Positions 63,825 to 64,000 of a stretch of DNA of 64,000 bases are shown here, in pieces. The notes beneath the pieces were generated by a model that worked only from the letters and a program-made list of their open reading frames with translations, did no database searches and was not told the DNA's origin. Source of the DNA: Rhizobium sp. R634. Its GTDB lineage: Bacteria; Pseudomonadota; Alphaproteobacteria; Rhizobiales; Rhizobiaceae. Made by a program: the position numbers and the translations under genes. The DNA is taken from the NCBI RefSeq assembly GCF_002211305.1, contig NZ_LOKW01000012.1, forward strand, positions 124,001-188,000, written 5' to 3'. The stretch's first letter is position 1, and each line of letters starts with the position of its first letter.

Positions 63825-64000
63825 TCAGGAGGCCGGGTTTTGCGGCTTCAGCTTGACCTTGCGGGCGACATGCGCCTTGAGGATGCGCGTCTTCAGGACG
63901 TTCGAGGCCTTGAAGGTCATTACGCGGCGGGGAGAAATCGGAACCTCTTCGCCGGTCTTCGGGTTACGACCGATCCGCTCGTTCTTGTCACGCACCTGGA
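63825..64000 (-). CDS. ihfA: Integration host factor alpha subunit (partial, 3' end)
   Basis: The gene runs off the right edge, so only the last 58 residues are seen. They read [20 protein letters not shown] and [19 protein letters not shown], then a basic tail ending in QNPAS. The [12 protein letters not shown] arm signature and the RRVMTF segment identify IHF-alpha rather than HU. The tail is longer than in E. coli, as in other Rhizobiales. IHF bends DNA at specific sites and acts with sigma-54. Confidence 0.93.
   Translation of the reverse strand, partial: QVRDKNERIGRNPKTGEEVPISPRRVMTFKASNVLKTRILKAHVARKVKLKPQNPAS

Overview
The window looks like chromosomal DNA of a fast-growing Rhizobium, most like R. 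leguminosarum or R. etli. The reasons are high GC with rhizobial codon use, the clpP-clpX-lon-hupB order, several alphaproteobacterial small-protein families (DUF1127, DUF982, DUF2842), a bcsN-bcsA-bcsB-bcsZ cellulose operon and a rhizobial polar-polysaccharide type cluster. This assignment rests on protein recognition, not on a database search. No phage, insertion sequence, integrase or CRISPR array was seen. Apart from one RIME-like palindromic repeat, the region reads as stable core chromosome.

Region by region: 0-6.4 kb holds metabolic genes (methyltransferase, cupin, aldo/keto reductase, phytase-like esterase) and ribN, a riboflavin transporter gene behind a textbook FMN riboswitch. 6.4-12 kb is the protein quality-control block: hupB, lon, clpX and clpP, with candidate heat-shock promoters before lon and clpP. 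12-17.3 kb carries two cyclic-di-GMP enzymes flanking a cytochrome P450. 17.5-26 kb is a mixed region: cupin, phosphotransferase, acyltransferase, MetY, a CoA-binding protein, an EamA transporter, an ECHDC3-like crotonase, and a DUF1127/LysR divergent pair. 26-33 kb has rplM-rpsI, a CmlA/FloR-type drug exporter with its own leader peptide, agmatinase, argC, a TauE permease, ctaA and a DUF2842 protein. 33-41.5 kb is a Wzx/Wzy-style polysaccharide cluster (Wzz/Wzc-like protein, Wza-type exporter, GT4, initiating phosphotransferase, polymerase, BioF2-type acetyltransferase). 41.5-48.7 kb is a sugar-uptake and glycosidase cluster with a ROK regulator. 48.8-50 kb holds small orphan genes, followed by tRNA-Pro(GGG) and a HAD phosphatase. 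51-60.3 kb is the cellulose operon. 60.6-64 kb has a small secreted protein, a hybrid histidine kinase divergent from a single-domain receiver, a MerR regulator and the 3' end of ihfA.

Functional threads: two surface polysaccharide systems (cellulose, and a second polymer probably related to the rhizobial glucomannan/UPP adhesins) sit within 25 kb. Two c-di-GMP enzymes lie nearby, and the cellulose synthase has a c-di-GMP-binding PilZ domain, so attachment is probably co-ordinated through this second messenger.

The most striking observation is at 27356-27490. A nine-codon leader, MGTTKSADN, lies upstream of a CmlA-type exporter. It has the same length as the cmlA leader of Tn1696 (MSTSKNADK, as I recall it) and matches it at five of nine positions. 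A perfect 10-bp hairpin follows directly, with mutually exclusive downstream pairings that could mask or free the exporter's ribosome binding site. This looks like a native, chromosomal version of drug-induced translation attenuation.
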